This document shows, piece after piece, positions 36,506 to 46,934 of a DNA stretch of 64,000 nt (position 1 is the first letter of the stretch; each line of letters opens with the position of its first letter). The position numbers and the translations under genes are program-made. The stretch comes from Zygnema cylindricum (taxonomy: Eukaryota > Streptophyta > Zygnematophyceae > Zygnematales > Zygnemataceae). The notes below the pieces were generated by a model. That model worked only from the letters and a program-made list of their open reading frames with translations. It did not search any database and was not told where the DNA came from. The stretch covers positions 145,067 through 209,066 of the forward strand of contig JBBHKE010000660.1 of assembly GCA_037447655.1 (NCBI GenBank), given 5' to 3'.

Positions 36506-37484
36506 GTTTTTACCCTCGGACAGTGGATTATGCGGAACGTGCGGCAGACAATGTTGGCCGCCTATTGGCCAACATTTTAAGTAGTTCTTTCATGTGAACT
36601 AGTCTAGACTTAGGTTAGGGTTTGCGTAGGCGTAGCGTAGCTAATACTTAGTCTATTTTCAGACTTAGAATTTCTAGCTTTTGGACAAGAATTTTCTCTT
36701 GGCGGCGGAGCTTTCTCTTGCTCTCTCTCTCACCGATTGCTCAAGTTTCCTCCTTTCTTTTGCTAGCTAGCTGTAGAGGCTAGATAGTTTACGTACATTC
36801 TCCTTTGTAATTTTGCCCACGCTTTTAATCGACGCGGCTCAAAGCCAAGTCCGGAAGGTTTCCCTCCAACTTGTGTCATTTTTGGGAAGTGGTGGATTGG
36901 AGTTCGTGTGGAGAAGCATCCGGATCCGGCTGCCCTTCCAACGGACAGCTAGACGGTTTGGGTGTTTGTTTTGTGTTGTTTGTATTTTCGGTTGGGAATG
37001 GAAGGGTGAATTTTGGCTGAATTTTGAGTTTTCCTTGTTTTTGGTTGGAATTATTTATTTTGCTTCGTTGCTTTCGTACGAGATAACTCTTGTAAAGAAT
37101 ACGTTGAAGACCCAAGAGCCTAGTGGCTACCTTGTGGCTTAGTATTCTTGTCCAAAAGGCTTCGCATTTCAAAGGCTTTTATTTGAATTAAATTATTAAA
37201 AATATCAAATTTATTTTATAAAAAGAAAAAAATATCACCTTTCATTTTCAGTTTTAATTCATAGCTTGGTCTCTTCTATTTTCTTTCCAAATTACATTTC
37301 GTTTTCAGTTTTGCTTTGAAATAAAAATATTACAAAATTAATTAATTTTATAAATTTTATTTTATAAAAAAAAAAAAAAAAAAAAAAAACATAATGTTTT
37401 TGTTTCCGCTATTTCTTTCTTTTAATCTTTGTCTCTTATTCTGTCACCACTATATTTCTTGGCTTTAGTGTTAAACCTAAATTT

Positions 37485-37722
37485 TGTTCGAATTTAGGGT
37501 TGATCTGCAAAATTAGGGTTAATCTACAGAATTAGGGTTCGGAGGCAGAATTAGGATTTTGGCTGCAAAATTAGGGTTGCAGCATATTTAGGGTTTATTC
37601 CTTTTGATTCCAGTCCTTAGGTCAGTATCCTTTTATTCTTTGGCTGCAGATTTGGAGTCTTGGCCGTCTAGAATTAGGGTTTTCCTTTGGAATTAGGGTT
37701 TTCCAAGTGGAATTAGGGTTGA
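37485..37722. promoter_or_regulatory. Cluster of TTAGGGTT (telo-box-like) motifs
   Basis: At least seven TTAGGGTT words (reverse AACCCTAA) in about 240 bp of the gypsy leader. In plants telo-box motifs (AAACCCTAA type) bind TRB proteins and occur in promoters. A regulatory role here is inference. Confidence 0.4.
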
Positions 37723-38548
37723 CTGCTGGCTTTGGATTATTGTGGTCACAAGTTGGGCTGTATATCTGGAGTTTGAGCGGCCTCGTACTTTATTCTAACA
37801 CACGTTCCCTATCTATCGTATTTGTTTGTCTTATTGTTTATTTTTCTTCCACCGAACGCTATCTTCCCTCCCTTCCATTGATCCCCTAACATTCCACGAC
37901 ATACATCTTCACGGTACAAACGGGTCTTGCGGAGGATTATTTTGGAGACGTTGCTCGGAGCGAATTTCGTGGAGTGAATTTTATCACAGGGAGCTGTGCA
38001 AAACCCGACTTGCTTCGAACAAGTTCGGTTCACCCTTAGTGCTCACCAAAGCACTAAAGGTGTCTGTAAGTAGCCGATGCCTTGCGGGTGCAAGAGCGTT
38101 CCGATTTAGTGTGGACACTCGTGTAGGGGATCGGTGTGGAAGGGTTCCATAGTGAACCTTTTTTATAGAGCATTTGCATTTTCCGGCTTTCCCTGCATGC
38201 TATCTGGCCCTAAGTGGCCTTGGATTTTCTTGTGACTATCTGGAGTGGGATTTCTTGCTAGATCTTGCCGTGGGTGGCACTTTGTAGACCTTTTCCCGGC
38301 TGTGTTCTTGTAGATCTGCACCCTAGGGTGCCTAGATAGCAATTTTCTTGTTTTTATAGATCTAGCCCTTTGGCCTTGCCAACTGTTTGCAGGGTAGAGG
38401 TTTTGGTAAACCGACTTCTTGCTAGATACGACCATCGGGTCTTGATAGTGACTGGTGTGTTGACTGGACGAGTGGATTAGTTTGACATGTGTTGCATCTC
38501 GATTAGGTCTTGCCAAACATTTCATTATTGTAGTCAGGGTTTTCCCCT

Positions 38549-39934
38549 TTGTTTGTGCCCACAGATTGGGATAACCTTCATTATTTATCCGAGTCCACCC
38601 AAAGAGGTACACTGTATCGTCCTCCGCAGATAAATCCTTCGGATTTTCCCGAATCATGGACCACATCCGATCCGATTACGAATCGCAGATCGTCGTCAGT
38701 GCGGTCTGGTCTCACATCTACGTCATCTGTGTCCTCGGTTTCATCTAGGTCACAACTAGAGGGGACCGAAGAAGACTTCCTAGAGGAAACCTTTCCTACT
38801 CCTCACACTCGTAGGTCCCCTATCAGCCCATCTTTGGCACAACCGGCCAATCCTTCCCTTTATGACATGGCTTTCTCTTCAGAGGGATCCATGGGAAGGA
38901 TGCAATTCTGCTTTTCCAGATTAAAGGACACCATGTCCTTGTCGCATTTCCGTATGTTATACAATACGGAAATGAGGGATTTAGCATTTAGATATCAGGA
39001 TAGGTTTGACCTCTGTGTCGCTTTTTCCCTACACGGTCGATACCTTCGTGGTACGGCCCGCACACTCTACACTCGCAAGTACAAGGATGTGCTTCCGATG
39101 ACAAAGTACGTGGCTCCCTTTGCGGGGTTACCAGAAGTCTTAGGCCAAGTGGATATCCCATATCAGGCACCAAGACCAGTAGTATTAGATGCCAATGGGG
39201 ACGAGTTGTATCCAGCTATCCCCGAGGTTCCCCGTCAGTATGCAGTGGCTGCCCGAGCGGCGGTCCCAGCTAGAGCGGGGGGCACCATTCCCTTACGTGA
39301 CCCTCTCTCAGTCATGTTTGACATCCTCCAAGAGGAGTACCAGATGCAAAATCCGGATCAGATCAAAGAGTTAATGAACTTCGAGCGTAGGCCAGGTGAA
39401 ACTGCCCCTGCCTTGCGAGATCGGATGGAAACTCTGCGTGAAGCATTACCGGACCTCATGTCCGATGCGAAGGCTGCCCAAAAATTTGTGGGACAGTTTC
39501 CAGGTCCTTCAAAGAGGTTTATCCCAAACCACCTCAGCCAGATGTATGGACTGAAATTCACCTTTAAGCAAGTGGCTCAGTACGCGGTAGAGTATGAGAT
39601 GCAGACATCGTGGTGGGATGCCCATGAGCGTTCCAAACCTCCTCACAGAGAACCGGTTAATCTATCTCCTCCTCCACCTAAATTCCCATGGCCTCCTAAT
39701 AGGCCCCAGAAGACGCCGGCCATAAGAACTCCACCCGTTAGTCCCGAAAACCGAATGTGTTTCCGATGTGGAAAAACCGGGCAGGATGCCCGCATGTGTC
39801 TTGACTAGGTGGCCACTTGCACTCATTGCCACCAAAAGGAACATTATGTCAATCGGTGCCACATCAAGGACCCTAATTTCACCTATCAAAATCAGATAAA
39901 GAACGCTGGAATTCCAACCCGTTCCGCGAAACCA
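38549..39934 (+). pseudogene. Gypsy gag with two zinc knuckles split by TAG
   Basis: Open from about 38549; the first in-frame ATG is near 38866, so the true start may lie upstream. A Ser-rich N-terminus is followed by the capsid-like region (DPLSVMFDILQEEYQMQNPD, RDRMETLREALPDLMSDA, FVGQFPGPSKRFIPNHL) and a Pro-rich linker. Knuckle 1 is CFRCGKTGQDARMC (His replaced), then TAG at 39806-39808. The same frame continues directly with an intact CCHC knuckle CTHCHQKEHYVNRC. In the ancestor gag probably ran on into pol in this frame. The TAG is more likely a nonsense mutation than programmed readthrough, given the other TAGs. Confidence 0.8.
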
Positions 39935-40499
39935 GTCACTCCGCCTAAGGAGACTGGGAAAGAGGAAGCTCCCCCTAAGATCTCTTGTAGAGAGAGAGAG
40001 AAGGCCGAGCTTCAAGCCACAATGGCGGCCATGATAAAAGAGCAATTTGCAGCTTTCATGGCGGAAATGAAACCTCAGTTTACTGGGATGGCCAGGACCG
40101 TTGTCCACATGCCGCCGTTGGCTGGGCGAACCCTTCGGGATTCCACCGTCCAACAACGGGTTACCACATTTGAAAAGGGCTCAGCAGATCATAACGGAGT
40201 GGGCAAATTACAAAATTCTCGTGTCCCACTCTCATTTGCAAAAGAGCCTCTGCCTTCCCTACCGGACACAGTTTATACCATCGCGGCAGAGGCACTGACC
40301 ATATTGGATGGCACTATTCATGAGGCTCATCGGGTAAAGGAGCGATTAAGTATTCTTTCTGCAATGTTGGAAGATGTACCGAAAGCCCTTCCCCTCGTTG
40401 ATGAGGTCGCAGCAGCAGCCGCTTTGAGGGCTCTGCAGTTAAACCGCAGCCTCTCAGCGGTTCAACCCGTTACTACGGAAGAGCGTGGTAATCTCGATC

Positions 40500-40930
40500 C
40501 CCATATCAGTTTCCTTGATAACTCACGGGGATCATTCTCAGTGAACGGTGTTCACCCCACTCTTCCTCTCATGGACACCGGGGCCAAACCCGTGATCCTC
40601 GGATCCGGATTTGCGCTCAAGCTTGGTCTGACAGCAGACAAGCTTCAGGCGACCACTACCCGTCTTCTTACTTCGGCTGGGACCACGGAGCCGGTCCTCG
40701 GAATCACAAAGGACCCGCTCATCTTTCGGTTTGAGACAGGAACCGAAAATGAGTCCGTTGAAATTGTTGTCAGAGCATTAGTCACTAAATGTGACGACTA
40801 TGAGTGTTTGGTGGGTCAAGACGTTATATTCCGAATTGGCGGTGGTGTGGACATGCACGACCAAACATTTTCTTACCGACCGACACACTTTCCGGAGCGC
40901 AAAATCTGCCTCCCTCTCATTTCAGCCCGC
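40500..40930 (+). pseudogene. Gypsy aspartic protease region
   Basis: PLMDTGAKPVILGSGFALKL carries the retropepsin DTGA active site at about 40570. It is followed by LLTSAGTTEPVLGITKDPLI and YECLVGQDVIFRIGGGVD, the latter resembling the I-L-G-x-D end of gypsy proteases. It lies in the gag frame. The frame then changes before the methyltransferase domain, around 40.95-41.05 kb. Confidence 0.75.
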
Positions 40931-41169
40931 CGACCTTTGCCCACTATGGCTCACTCGGCTACGGCTCTTCCCGCATTTTTGGGGAACTCCGTTGGGGAGG
41001 AAATTTTCCACTCTCTTCGGCCGAAGAAATTATACGGGATAGTTCTCCCTTACCCGAGCTCTTTGCGGAATCGGGTTTTCTTATATATTCTCACACCTTT
41101 GACAATATTTACAAGTCCACATTATCTATTCCATTAACAACTATCCCTTCTATACCTACGGTTGCAACC

Positions 41170-42240
41170 GATCCTTCGGGTTTCTTTCCAATCAGTTGGA
41201 AGCCTGTACAGTTGAATCCTCATACAGACGGGGTCGTTATTTTAGATCTATTCGCTAGGATCGGAACTTCACTATTGTCATGTTTACGGAATGGTTTCCT
41301 CATCCGTCACTACTATGCAGTAGAAATTGATGCATTAGCTAGAAAAGCACAATTGCACCGCTGTAATCTCCTGCATTCACAGTATCCATAGTTGTTTCCA
41401 AAATCAGCCTTTCTACACATGCACACTGCTCTTCCACAAGACATCCGCATCCTTAGTAATCATCACCTACGGGATGTCGAACCGATAGACCTTGTTTTCA
41501 GGGGGTGGGAGTGTCAAGGCATGTCTCGGGCCGGCAAAGGTCTTGGTTTGGCGGATCTCCGTACCAAATTGTTTTTTGAGCTTTTGAGGGTTGTTCATTT
41601 TCTTCAAACCATGGCCAAGCCTGTCGGATACATTTTAGAGAACGTTGTTGCTTATAATGATCTTCGGCCTACAGTCTTGGCTGACTATAAACGCATAGAA
41701 CACCTTATCGGACCCCCGCTAATTATTGATGCCGCTCGGCATGGGTCCTTGGCACATCGGGTTTGCTCTAAATGGACAAACCTAATCGATGTTGGTCGTC
41801 TTCGTGAGGCTAATTTGTTTGTAAGACCTCCCACTACAGACATTACGACCGTTTTGCTTCCCTTTCACCAAGTCCAATCATGTGTCCAAACTGACTACCC
41901 TCCGAATTACAACATTAATGTACCCTGCCAACCACTCAAGGTCCTTCCTACTTTAGTGTCTTACCCTAATACCCATGCAAGCTCTCATAACAATCCAGGC
42001 ATGCTTCAGAATAATGTTACTGGAGAGTTAGAGGAGCCTAGGGCCACAGAACGGGAGCATCTCATGCATTTTTTTACAAGCACTGTGCGGCCCCCGGCCT
42101 TACGGATAGACAGCGTTGCACTTTGTTGGGTAGGGTCACCGATCCTTAGTCGTTATCATTTGTCTTAGGTCGCGGCCTTGCAGCTGGTCGCTACGCACAG
42201 AATCAACCCGTGCAACCAGCTGGGGGGGGGGGTACGATGG
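41170..42240 (+). pseudogene. C5 cytosine DNA methyltransferase domain inside the gypsy pol
   Basis: Motif I GVVILDLFARIGTSLL (AdoMet binding; about 41230); motif II HYYAVEIDALAR; motif IV DLVFRGWECQGMSRAGKG with the catalytic Cys (about 41519), although the usual Pro before it is Glu; GLADLRTKLFFELLRV; motif VI YILENVV (about 41630); then RATEREHLMHFF and LLGRVTDP...SLSFVLGRGLAA, like motifs IX-X. The order is I-IV-VI-X, not the permuted DRM order. The KLFFELLR and ENV spacing is nearest DNMT3-type enzymes. Breaks: TAG at 41389-41391, a frame change near 42.11 kb and TAG at 42147-42149. A working copy would methylate cytosines in DNA, perhaps the element's own cDNA or target chromatin. The family assignment is firm; the subfamily and role are inference. 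Confidence 0.88.
42222..42232 (+). other. G11 tract after AGCT (possible central polypurine tract)
   Basis: AGCT followed by 11 G, at the junction of the methyltransferase and RT regions. The 3' end of the element has AGCT followed by 9 G (45615-45627). Retroelements that use a central polypurine tract carry a copy of the 3' tract inside pol. Confidence 0.3.
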
Positions 42241-42540
42241 CTCCTTCACGTCATGTTTCCTCTGGCACCTCTCTTTGTCTCAAGGGAAATCCATTGCAAT
42301 ATTTTCTCTTCCCTTCTCTCACAACTGCGGTTAAGGACATCTCTATCTATGATTTCCACAACTCTAGTCATGTGTCTTGTGAAATCCCGGCCCATATAGC
42401 CGTTCAATCCACAATATCATCGTTTCCCGGTCTGGCACCACACTGGACATCTGCATTTCCGACGCGTAGCTGGCACCACAGGGTGAACTACTTGCAGCAG
42501 ACATCGAAAATGCGAGTTAGGCCTCTCCCTTATCGCCGAT

Positions 42541-44220
42541 GAGCAAATTGCATTTGCTCAGGCAATGGAAGCTTTCACTATTAAGAGTCCGGAGACGCCC
42601 AAGTGGAAGTTCGGTTCCAGTCTCACAATGGCGGAACAGGCACTATTAAGTGACACAGTCACCCGTCATATAGATGCGTTTGCTTTCTCCATGAATGACC
42701 TTGGACGTCATTCTACTTACAAAATGTCTATCGACCTTGAAGACGATCGACCTATCTTTAAGCCGAAACACCGTCTCTCTGAAATGGAATGGGAGATGGT
42801 GGACAAAAGATGCGCTGAATTGGAAGAAGCCGGTCTAATCTATCGGTCGGATTCCACCTTTGCCGCCCCCACAGTCATGCCTAGGAAGAAAGATTCCGAC
42901 GGAAATTTTACTGAGCGAAGAATGTGTGGGGACTATCGAGAGCTCAATGCTCGGACCGTTCAAGACCGCCACCCTATGCCTCTAGCGGAGGAAATATTTG
43001 ACCATGTAGGTGGTGCAAAGTTCTTTAGCATTCTTGACTTGCGTCAAGGGTTTAACCAGATTGAAATCGAGGAAAGAGATCGGCATAAAACTGCATTTTG
43101 GGGCAGTGATGGTCGGTGGGAATGGGCAGTCATGCCTTTCGGTCTTAAAAACGCACCCGCCGTGTTTCAAAAAGTCATGGATTCGGTGCTGGGTGGATGT
43201 AAATTTGCCCGGTGCTACATCGATGACTTGATAATCGCTTCCGCCACGGTCGAGGAACACGCCCGCCATATTGAGTGGGTTCTCACCGAGTTGAAGAAAG
43301 TCGGGCTGAAGTGTCACCCAGCCAAGTGTACGTTCGGTGCGGAGGGAGTGCCCTACCTCGGCCATTTTATTTCGGCTGAGGGCATCACCCCCTTGGAAGC
43401 TAAGGTAGAGGCAATCACGAAATTGCCAGCTCCCACAGATCTCACTAGTCTGAGGGCTTTTCTCGGACTAGCCAATTATTACCGTCGGTTTGTACTAAAT
43501 TTTAGTACGATTGCTTCTCCCCTCAATGACCTTCTCAAAAAAGAAGTGCCTTTTGTTTGGGGACCCGCCCAAGTAGAAGCGTTTCAAAAACTGAAAACCG
43601 CCCTCTCTAGCGCTCCCATTCTTCGACCTCCTAACCACAAGCTTCCCTTTTGCCTACAAACCGATTTCGGGAAGCCAGGCATTGCGGCTATTTTAACGCA
43701 AAGAGAGTTGAATGGAGAGGAATACGTAGTGGCATACGCTAGCCGGAGCAATAACCGAGCTGAATCTAATTACAGTAGTTATGAGGGTGAATGTCTCGCG
43801 CGGTATGGGGTATTGTTCATTTTCGACATTATCTTTACGGCAAGCCATTCACGCTCCTAATTGACCATCAACCCCTTCATTGGTTGATGACCAACGATAA
43901 GCTTTCAGAGAAACAAGCCCGATGGGCTTTAATTTTACAAGAGTACGACGTTGAGATCATCTATCGGCCCGGTTTGTTAAGCTTGAACGCCGACAGGATT
44001 TCTCGGAATCCACTACCCCGGACCACCGATAACGGTGTCCGGCAAGATTTCGCCGAGGACGAGGTACCGGCCATGTCGGCTGGTTCCTATATCACTTACT
44101 GTCTTTCTTCTATTCCTCATCCTCGGCCGGCCACAGATCCGTGGCGCGACGACCCATTAATCCTCTTCCTCTCCTCTCAAACGTTTCGGCCCGGTACTAC
44201 CGCCGAAGAGGAAGACCAGT
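42541..44220 (+). pseudogene. Gypsy reverse transcriptase and RNase H
   Basis: RT is open from about 42541 to 43860. It has KPKHRLSEMEWEMVDKRCAE, CGDYRELNARTVQDRHPMP, FSILDLRQGFNQIEI, WAVMPFGLKNAPAVFQ and the catalytic YIDD at about 43215 (ARCYIDDLIIAS). PYLGHFISAEGI and LRAFLGLANYYRRFV follow, then RNase H (LPFCLQTDFGKPGIAAILTQ, YASRSNNRAE). A one-base loss near 43800 shifts the frame; RNase H continues as HFRHYLYGKPFTLLIDHQPL to about 44100. Another shift near 44210 precedes the integrase. These motifs place the element in Ty3/gypsy. The domain copies RNA into DNA and removes the template. Confidence 0.9.
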
Positions 44221-45420
44221 AAAGAAACGAGCCAAAAATTATATGTGGCTCGGCGGATCTTTAGTTCGATTGCTGGCGGACAGCAGTCATCGGCATGTCC
44301 CCCCTGCCAACCGAGCGCTTGTCTTTGATTGAGCAGATACATACCGAGCTTGGCCATTACGGGACCAAGCGTACTTTGAGCCTTGTACAGGCACGCTATT
44401 GGTGGTCCGGAATGCAAGCGGATGTGGGGGCCATTCTCCACAAATGCGCCACATGCGACCGGCTACTCACCTCTTTCTCTAATCGGCAGGCGTCTCTACA
44501 GCCATTGCCTATCAGAGGATTGTTTTATCGCTGGTCCGTGGATCTCGCCGGACCGTTTCCCTTATCTCGAAAGAGGAAACAACACATCATGATAATGATT
44601 GAAAATTTTTAGCAAGTGGGTAGAGGTGGTCGCTCTTCCCCACAAGACCGCTAAATTGACCACTGCTGCTTTTAAAGAGCACGTTCTCATGCGTTATGGA
44701 GCTCCTGCGGAGGTTCTTACGGACCAGGGTACGCAGTTCCGTGGGGAATTTCAAGAGATGTTGGATGAAGCTTTAATTGATCATCGCCGGACGAGTCGTG
44801 ATCACCCACAAGCCGATGGCTTGGCGGAACGAGCTGTCCAAACTTTGAAGCGGGCCCTCCGAAAGCATTGTTTAGAGAAACACATCTCCGTTTGGGACGA
44901 ATCCTTGGGCTATATCACCATGGGATACCCGATGTCCGTACAGGCTAGCTTGGCTAATTTCAGCCCGTACTATATTCTCTTCGGTCGAGCACCCTTGCTC
45001 GGTCGGAATATTTAGAAAGCAACAAGTTTACCTTTGCCTCTAATGTTTGACACCATATTTTTGGAAGAACTAACTCGCCGTGCTTTGCTTTTCGCTCGTG
45101 AGATGCCCATGGCTTTTGATAATTTGTAGATTTTCCAACATCGGGATACTTTACGCTTTGCCACCACGCGAAGTGGCAGTTACAAGCCTCAACAGAAATC
45201 TTACCGAGTCGGAGATTACGTGTACCTTCGACGACAATCTTTCGACACTTTGGACACGGATGTTTCACCACACATTCTTCGTGTGGTGGAAATGGATGCT
45301 AATGGGATGTTGAGTTTGCAGGGTGCGGATACAAGGATAATTCGAGAGCATTCGAAGAACTGTGCACCTTGTTACTTACCAGATTTGTCACAGGATATGG
45401 ATCCGATGAGGATGCCAATC
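44221..45420 (+). pseudogene. Gypsy integrase
   Basis: HHCC zinc module (IHTELGHYGTKRTLSLVQAR, HKCATC), then the catalytic D,D,E core: WSVDLAGPF (Asp about 44541), LTDQGTQFRGEF (Asp about 44722) and DHPQADGLAERAVQTLK (Glu about 44826). A C-terminal region follows with YRVGDYVYLRRQSFDTLDTD. Breaks: frame changes near 44.3 kb, one extra T near 44610, TAG at 45013-45015 and TAG at 45127-45129. The integrase runs directly into the PHD finger in the same frame. Confidence 0.88.
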
Positions 45421-45612
45421 ACAGAGGCGACAGAATGTACCATTTGCAGGCGAACAGACGGCGAGACTTCCATGCTCTTGTGCGACCATTGTAACCAAGG
45501 GTTCCACATGGAGTGTTTAGTTCCTCCATTGACTGCTGTGCCAGGTGGCCATTGGTTTTGCCATGGCTGTCGTGAGCTGCCAGCGGTTTTGACCAGCTCC
45601 TCCGCAGGCTAA
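45421..45612 (+). pseudogene. C-terminal PHD zinc finger of the gypsy polyprotein
   Basis: The Cys4-His-Cys3 ligand set is complete: CTIC, LLCDHC, GFH, MEC, WFCHGC (about 45436-45570), with the Trp before the last Cys pair typical of PHD fingers. It ends in TAG/TAA-proximal LTSSSAG and a stop at 45610-45612. PHD fingers bind histone H3 tails. At the end of an integrase it occupies the place where chromoviruses carry a chromodomain that steers integration. A targeting role is inferred by analogy. A RING or B-box is less likely because of the ligand spacing. Confidence 0.88.
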
Positions 45613-45830
45613 GGAGCTGGGGGGGGGAATTATAGGATTCACTTATTGCTAAGGGAGTATTCTTCCCTTTTTATTCTTTCGCCATCTTCACCTTTATTCT
45701 TTTGCATGTTGTATATACATTTTGACCATCTCATTCATTTTCGTTTGTATATATGTTTGGAGCATGACTTTGCTGGTTGGGATGCATGTTCGCTCTTTCT
45801 AGTCTCTCATGCACGACAAACGACGTGCAA
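45613..45830 (+). other. 3' end of gypsy element
   Basis: G9 purine tract (45619-45627) followed by AATTATAGGATTCACTT and about 200 bp of T-rich DNA, then the pogo element resumes. No TG start and no matching 5' copy are seen, so if this is U3 of a 3' LTR it is truncated. Confidence 0.4.
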
Positions 45831-45834
45831 AATA

Positions 45835-45955
45835 CACTTACAAACTGTGTGGTCCACGACAAAGGAAAGTCGTCGTGTCTCTAATTTTTTTGGATAATCT
45901 AACAGTGCGTTGACGAAAGTGAATTGAAAAATCACACGGTTTAATGATTCCGCGA
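45835..45955. repeat. Segment homologous to 35250-35365
   Basis: See the 35250 entry: about 110 bp of diverged direct homology flanking the gypsy insertion. Divergence is too high for an insertion-site duplication. Confidence 0.5.
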
Positions 45956-46404
45956 TTCCAACAATAGGACAAAGACAAAGCCTCGTCGACCATACGAAGG
46001 TTCATACTTATTGTACTAACTAAAGACAACAAATTAAAATATGCTCGATATTGTAGTTTGTCACTTTTATCATTGTCGCGACGACAAATTGTCGTCGCCA
46101 GTTCGATTTCTTCATCCACGCGTCGGCACTTCAATGTGGCCGCCTGCTAACAATATTAGTATATTACAACCATAAGCGACGACACGCTGTCGTCGGTGTT
46201 TCACGACGGTGCACGAGGATCCAACATAACAACATTAAGAAAATGTGGTGGGGGCGTGGAAAAAATATATATAAATTCTAACGAACACATAAAGGTAGAG
46301 ATAAACAAAATGCCACATTATAAGCGAATACTATATTGAGACACACAATTTAAGCAGCCGTAAAAAGTCATATAAGGTAGGAATAAAAAGGTAAGATTGC
46401 TTAC

Positions 46405-46804
46405 TTGTATTATATTCGCCGGTAAAGTGTTCCGGAAACTTCTTGACGGTCCTCGGTATAAGGCATTGCTTTCCGTTTGTATGACAATCCGCAATCATCC
46501 AATTGATAACACGAACGCGTGCAGCCTTTGTCGACACGTGTTGGAGCTTCCATCTCACCACCGGGCTGATACCGTGGTCCACACGGGGTGAGTCTGGCGG
46601 TGAGTTTGGAGGTGAATTTGGGGGTGAGCCGAAATCATACCCACCGCCTTCCATGAGGGTGTCATCATTTTGTGATCCAATCCTTTCACCTGCCTCTCCC
46701 TCCCCCTCTTTATCGCCCCACTCCATCTCCTCCTCAGCCGGAGGTGGGAAAAATAGAGCGGGAGCTCTGGCTTTCGCCGCAAAAAAAGTGGTAATGGGCC
46801 ACAT
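46405..46804 (-). pseudogene. Pogo transposase exon 1 of element 2
   Basis: ATG at 46804, acidic region with a repeated PPNSPPNSPP, then KLQHVSTKAARVRVINWMIA and LIPRTVKKFPEHFTGEYNTS, matching exon 1 of element 1. The donor ACAA|GTAAGC is at the same codon position and phase (400 nt, phase 1; element 1 has 385 nt, phase 1). The exon itself is open, but its partners (exons 2-4, 27690-26095) are broken and 19 kb away. Confidence 0.88.
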
Positions 46805-46926
46805 ATTTTCTTAAGATAGTCACGACAACTTGTCAAAGATAAATATGAAGCAACAAAAATAAAATGCAACAACAAAGGTGGATGCGAAGAGAGGAAAAAA
46901 GTGCCCTTGTTGAATTCAACAACGAG

Positions 46927-46934
46927 TATATATA
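46927..46934 (-). promoter_or_regulatory. Candidate TATA box, pogo element 2
   Basis: TATATATA about 123 bp upstream of the exon 1 ATG on the minus strand, at nearly the same distance as in element 1. Confidence 0.5.

Larger units (their letters stand above)
36514..45830 (+). mobile_element. Ty3/gypsy retrotransposon encoding a DNA methyltransferase and a PHD finger
   Basis: Order of parts: leader, gag, protease, C5 cytosine methyltransferase, reverse transcriptase/RNase H, integrase, PHD finger, then a G9 purine tract (45619-45627). RT before integrase identifies Ty3/gypsy. No LTR pair could be matched: nothing in 35.3-38.5 kb repeats the 45.63-45.83 kb sequence, so the 3' LTR is lost or the ends are too decayed. 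Limits are therefore approximate, and the 5' limit may lie further left, since the hAT MITE sits in uncertain DNA. It is inserted in pogo element 2. The copy is dead, with at least six frameshifts and five in-frame TAG codons. Confidence 0.8.

Noticed and set aside
35345-36580. His/Arg/Ala-rich and Tyr-Arg-repeat open frames
   Set aside because: Translations of GCACGATATCG and CGATATATCGC repeats. They are open on both strands and no family is recognisable.
35346-38150. 5' LTR of the gypsy element starting TGTCACGG
   Set aside because: No matching copy exists after the 3' polypurine tract, and the supposed start lies in sequence that also has a homologue at 45.9 kb in pogo DNA.
39806-45129. 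TAG reassigned to a sense codon in this genome
   Set aside because: The recognised host genes end in TAA (COBRA-like) and TGA (F-box/LRR), which does not test TAG directly, but the element also has frameshifts and is clearly decayed. Nonsense mutation is simpler.
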